IMG/VR virus record: IMGVR_UViG_3300032236_000469 | Span: 1-20,184 of that record | Direction: 5' to 3' (one strand) | From: a virus | DNA: 20,184 nucleotides | Part shown: positions 18,628-20,184 of the stretch, piece after piece | Position numbering within the stretch: position 1 is the stretch's first letter | Layout: each line of letters opens with the position of its first letter | Made by a program: the position numbers and the translations under genes | Notes under the pieces: model-generated | Told to the model about the DNA's origin: nothing | Database searches by the model: none | Seen by the model: the letters and a program-made list of their open reading frames with translations, nothing else

Positions 18628-20184
18628 GCATTCGTCTTCTCCAGCGCGCGTTCTCCGCAGGAGAACTCACACCCGAATTGTTCGGGCGCATCGATCTATC
18701 CAAACGCCAAGAAGGCTTGGCCGTTTGTCGCAACTTCATCACGCTACCGCACGGCCCCGCGGTCAATCGCCCCGGCACGGAGTTTGTCAAGGAAGTGAAA
18801 AACAGCGCCGCAGCAACGCGCATCATTCCCTTCTCGTACAACAACACGCAGACCTTCGTGGTTGAAGTGGGCGCAGGGTACTTTCGCTGGCACACCAACG
18901 CCGCGGTGCTCTCTTACACCACACCGTCGGCGTACAACGCCGGCACGGCTTACGCGATTGGCGACATGTGCGCAAACGGTGGCGTGAACTACTACTGCAA
19001 AGCAGCGACCACTGGCAACGCACCACCGAATACCACCTACTGGTATCCGATGCCCACAAGCCCCAACATTTACGAGATCCCAAACAACTACGCAGCTGCT
19101 GACTTGTTTGACATTCACTTCGTGCAAAGCGCGGACGTGCTCACGCTCGTGCATCCAAGCTATCCACCCACTGAGCTGCGTCGCTACGGCGCGACCAACT
19201 GGCAAACGAGCAACCCGGCATTTACACCGCCGGCCAACGTGCTCACCGGCGTGGCCGTGTCCAACAACGGCGCGAGCACAACACCGAACACTTACACCTA
19301 CTGCGTGACCGCAGTGCAGACCACCAACTTGCAAGAGAGCGTGGCCTCGAGCACGGTGGCCGTGAACAACGACTTGACTGTGGCCGGCCGCAAGAACACC
19401 GTGTCGTGGACCGACCCTTCGGCCGGCGGTACAAACATTCGCTATTACGTCTACAAGCTTGTCAATGGTTTGTATGGCTATGTCGGCCAATCGGCCGGCA
19501 CAAGCTTTGATGACAACAACATCACGCCTGACGTGACCAAGACGCCACCGATTGCTGATAGCAGCGCAGCGTTTGGCTCGAGCAACAACTACCCTGGCGC
19601 GGTGTCGTACTACCAACAGCGCCGCATCTTTGGCGGCACGCTCAACGCACCTCAAAACCTGTGGGCCACACGCTCGGGTACTGAGTCGAACATGAGCTAC
19701 AACATCCCGGTGCAAAGTGACAATCGCATCGCGGTGCGTATTGCGGCGCGTGAAGCGTCGGCCATTCGTCACATCGTGCCAGCCGGTCAGCTCTTGCTGC
19801 TCACGGCCACTTGCGAGTGGCGTTGCACCGCCGCGGCCAACGGTGATGTGCTCACACCGTCCTCAATCAACATCGCACCACAGTCGTATGTGGGCGCATC
19901 GAACGTCGCGCCGGTGGTGATCAACAACTTGGTGTTGTACGCTGCTGCGCGCGGCGGTCACATTCGTGAACTGGCCTACTCGTGGCAGGCGGCAAGCTAT
20001 GTGTCTAACGACATCTCGCTCATGGCCCCGCACTTGTTTGACTACAACACCATCGTGGACATGTGCTACTCGCGCGGACCCATTCCGACGCTGTGGACCA
20101 TCTCATCGACCGGCCAGCTGCTAGGCATGACTTATGTGCCCGAGCAACAGGTGTCTGCCTGGCATCACCACGACACGGCCGCAT
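18624..20184 (+). CDS. Large tail protein, tail nozzle/tubular B-like, with embedded CBM-like and FN3-like modules (C-terminus cut)
   Basis: About 520 codons visible, open to the window edge; no internal stop. The N-terminus 'RLLQRAFSAGELTPELFGRIDLSKRQEGLAVCRNFITLPHGPAVNRPGTEFV' is the opening of the podovirus tail nozzle/tubular B-like family. It then contains residues about 103-143 ('YNAGTAYAIGDMCANGGVNYYCKAA...PPNTTYWYP'), which look like a CBM5/12-type carbohydrate-binding module, and about 203-300 ('YTYCVTAVQTTNLQES...RYYVYKLVNG'), which look like a fibronectin type III domain. The nozzle-type sequence resumes at 'AVSYYQQRRIFGG...LWATRSGTESNM'. ATG at 18624 overlaps the adaptor stop (ATGA). 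Family assignment is good; module names are pattern-based. Confidence 0.87.
   Translation, partial: MSIRLLQRAFSAGELTPELFGRIDLSKRQEGLAVCRNFITLPHGPAVNRPGTEFVKEVKNSAAATRIIPFSYNNTQTFVVEVGAGYFRWHTNAAVLSYTTPSAYNAGTAYAIGDMCANGGVNYYCKAATTGNAPPNTTYWYPMPTSPNIYEIPNNYAAADLFDIHFVQSADVLTLVHPSYPPTELRRYGATNWQTSNPAFTPPANVLTGVAVSNNGASTTPNTYTYCVTAVQTTNLQESVASSTVAVNNDLTVAGRKNTVSWTDPSAGGTNIRYYVYKLVNGLYGYVGQSAGTSFDDNNITPDVTKTPPIADSSAAFGSSNNYPGAVSYYQQRRIFGGTLNAPQNLWATRSGTESNMSYNIPVQSDNRIAVRIAAREASAIRHIVPAGQLLLLTATCEWRCTAAANGDVLTPSSINIAPQSYVGASNVAPVVINNLVLYAAARGGHIRELAYSWQAASYVSNDISLMAPHLFDYNTIVDMCYSRGPIPTLWTISSTGQLLGMTYVPEQQVSAWHHHDTAA

Noticed and set aside
18744-19772. Long open frame (342 codons) on the minus strand under the tail gene
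   Set aside because: Antisense to a recognised tail protein frame, with shadow-like composition rich in Val, Arg, His and Cys.
18624-20184. Diversity-generating retroelement as in BPP-1
   Set aside because: No reverse transcriptase, template repeat or C-type-lectin variable region is seen; any such element would lie outside the window, and only the head-gene resemblance prompted the idea.

Overview
The window is one contiguous piece of a tailed bacteriophage or prophage with a short-tailed (podovirus) virion. The best overall match I can recall is the Bordetella BPP-1 / Salmonella epsilon15 group: the order portal, scaffold, about 334-aa major capsid, Bbp16-type cement protein, tail-tubular-like proteins fits it. 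A Burkholderiales host is my inference from that match and from the moderately GC-rich codon use; nothing in the window proves it. A repressor region flanked by operators indicates a temperate phage. No integrase, lysis cassette, RNA polymerase, tRNA or host gene is visible.

Layout. (1) Positions 1-5345, minus strand: a tightly packed early replication/recombination operon. In transcription order it holds four or five small phage proteins, an Ala/Pro-rich protein, a Cas4/RecB-like DUF2800 nuclease with Fe-S cysteines, a small protein, an Enc34-type ssDNA-binding protein (DUF2815), a small protein, a lipoprotein, and a family A DNA polymerase that runs off the left edge. (2) Positions 5346-6252: the immunity region. 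A minus-strand HTH repressor is followed by a one-membrane-span miniprotein and a terminator. Three copies of a TTAGC-N4-GCTAA operator lie on the two outward-facing control regions. (3) Positions 6253-8749, plus strand: a Cro-like protein, a primase-helicase, then a 113-bp palindrome-rich array of GCAAC/GTTGC units that is a good candidate replication origin. (4) Positions 8750-20184, plus strand: late genes. These are a small HTH protein, terminase small and large subunits, two Gly/Ala-rich proteins flanking a GNAT acetyltransferase, portal, two beta-rich proteins, a staple-like protein, a Bbp19-like protein, scaffold, major capsid, cement protein, a small protein, a terminator, and two tail proteins, the second cut by the right edge.

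The most notable unexplained signal is a 36-bp promoter-like element present four times, only in the late region (8947, 10668, 11393, 14926). Each copy has GTTTCCATA at the left end and a -10-like TA...T plus CGC at the right end, in identical register. Three copies start at the stop codon of the preceding gene, and in two the next ATG falls at the predicted transcription start, implying leaderless mRNAs. The second signal is the palindromic GCAAC array after the primase-helicase. The third is the operator set. All functional names are from reading motifs and recalled family resemblance; no database search was run.
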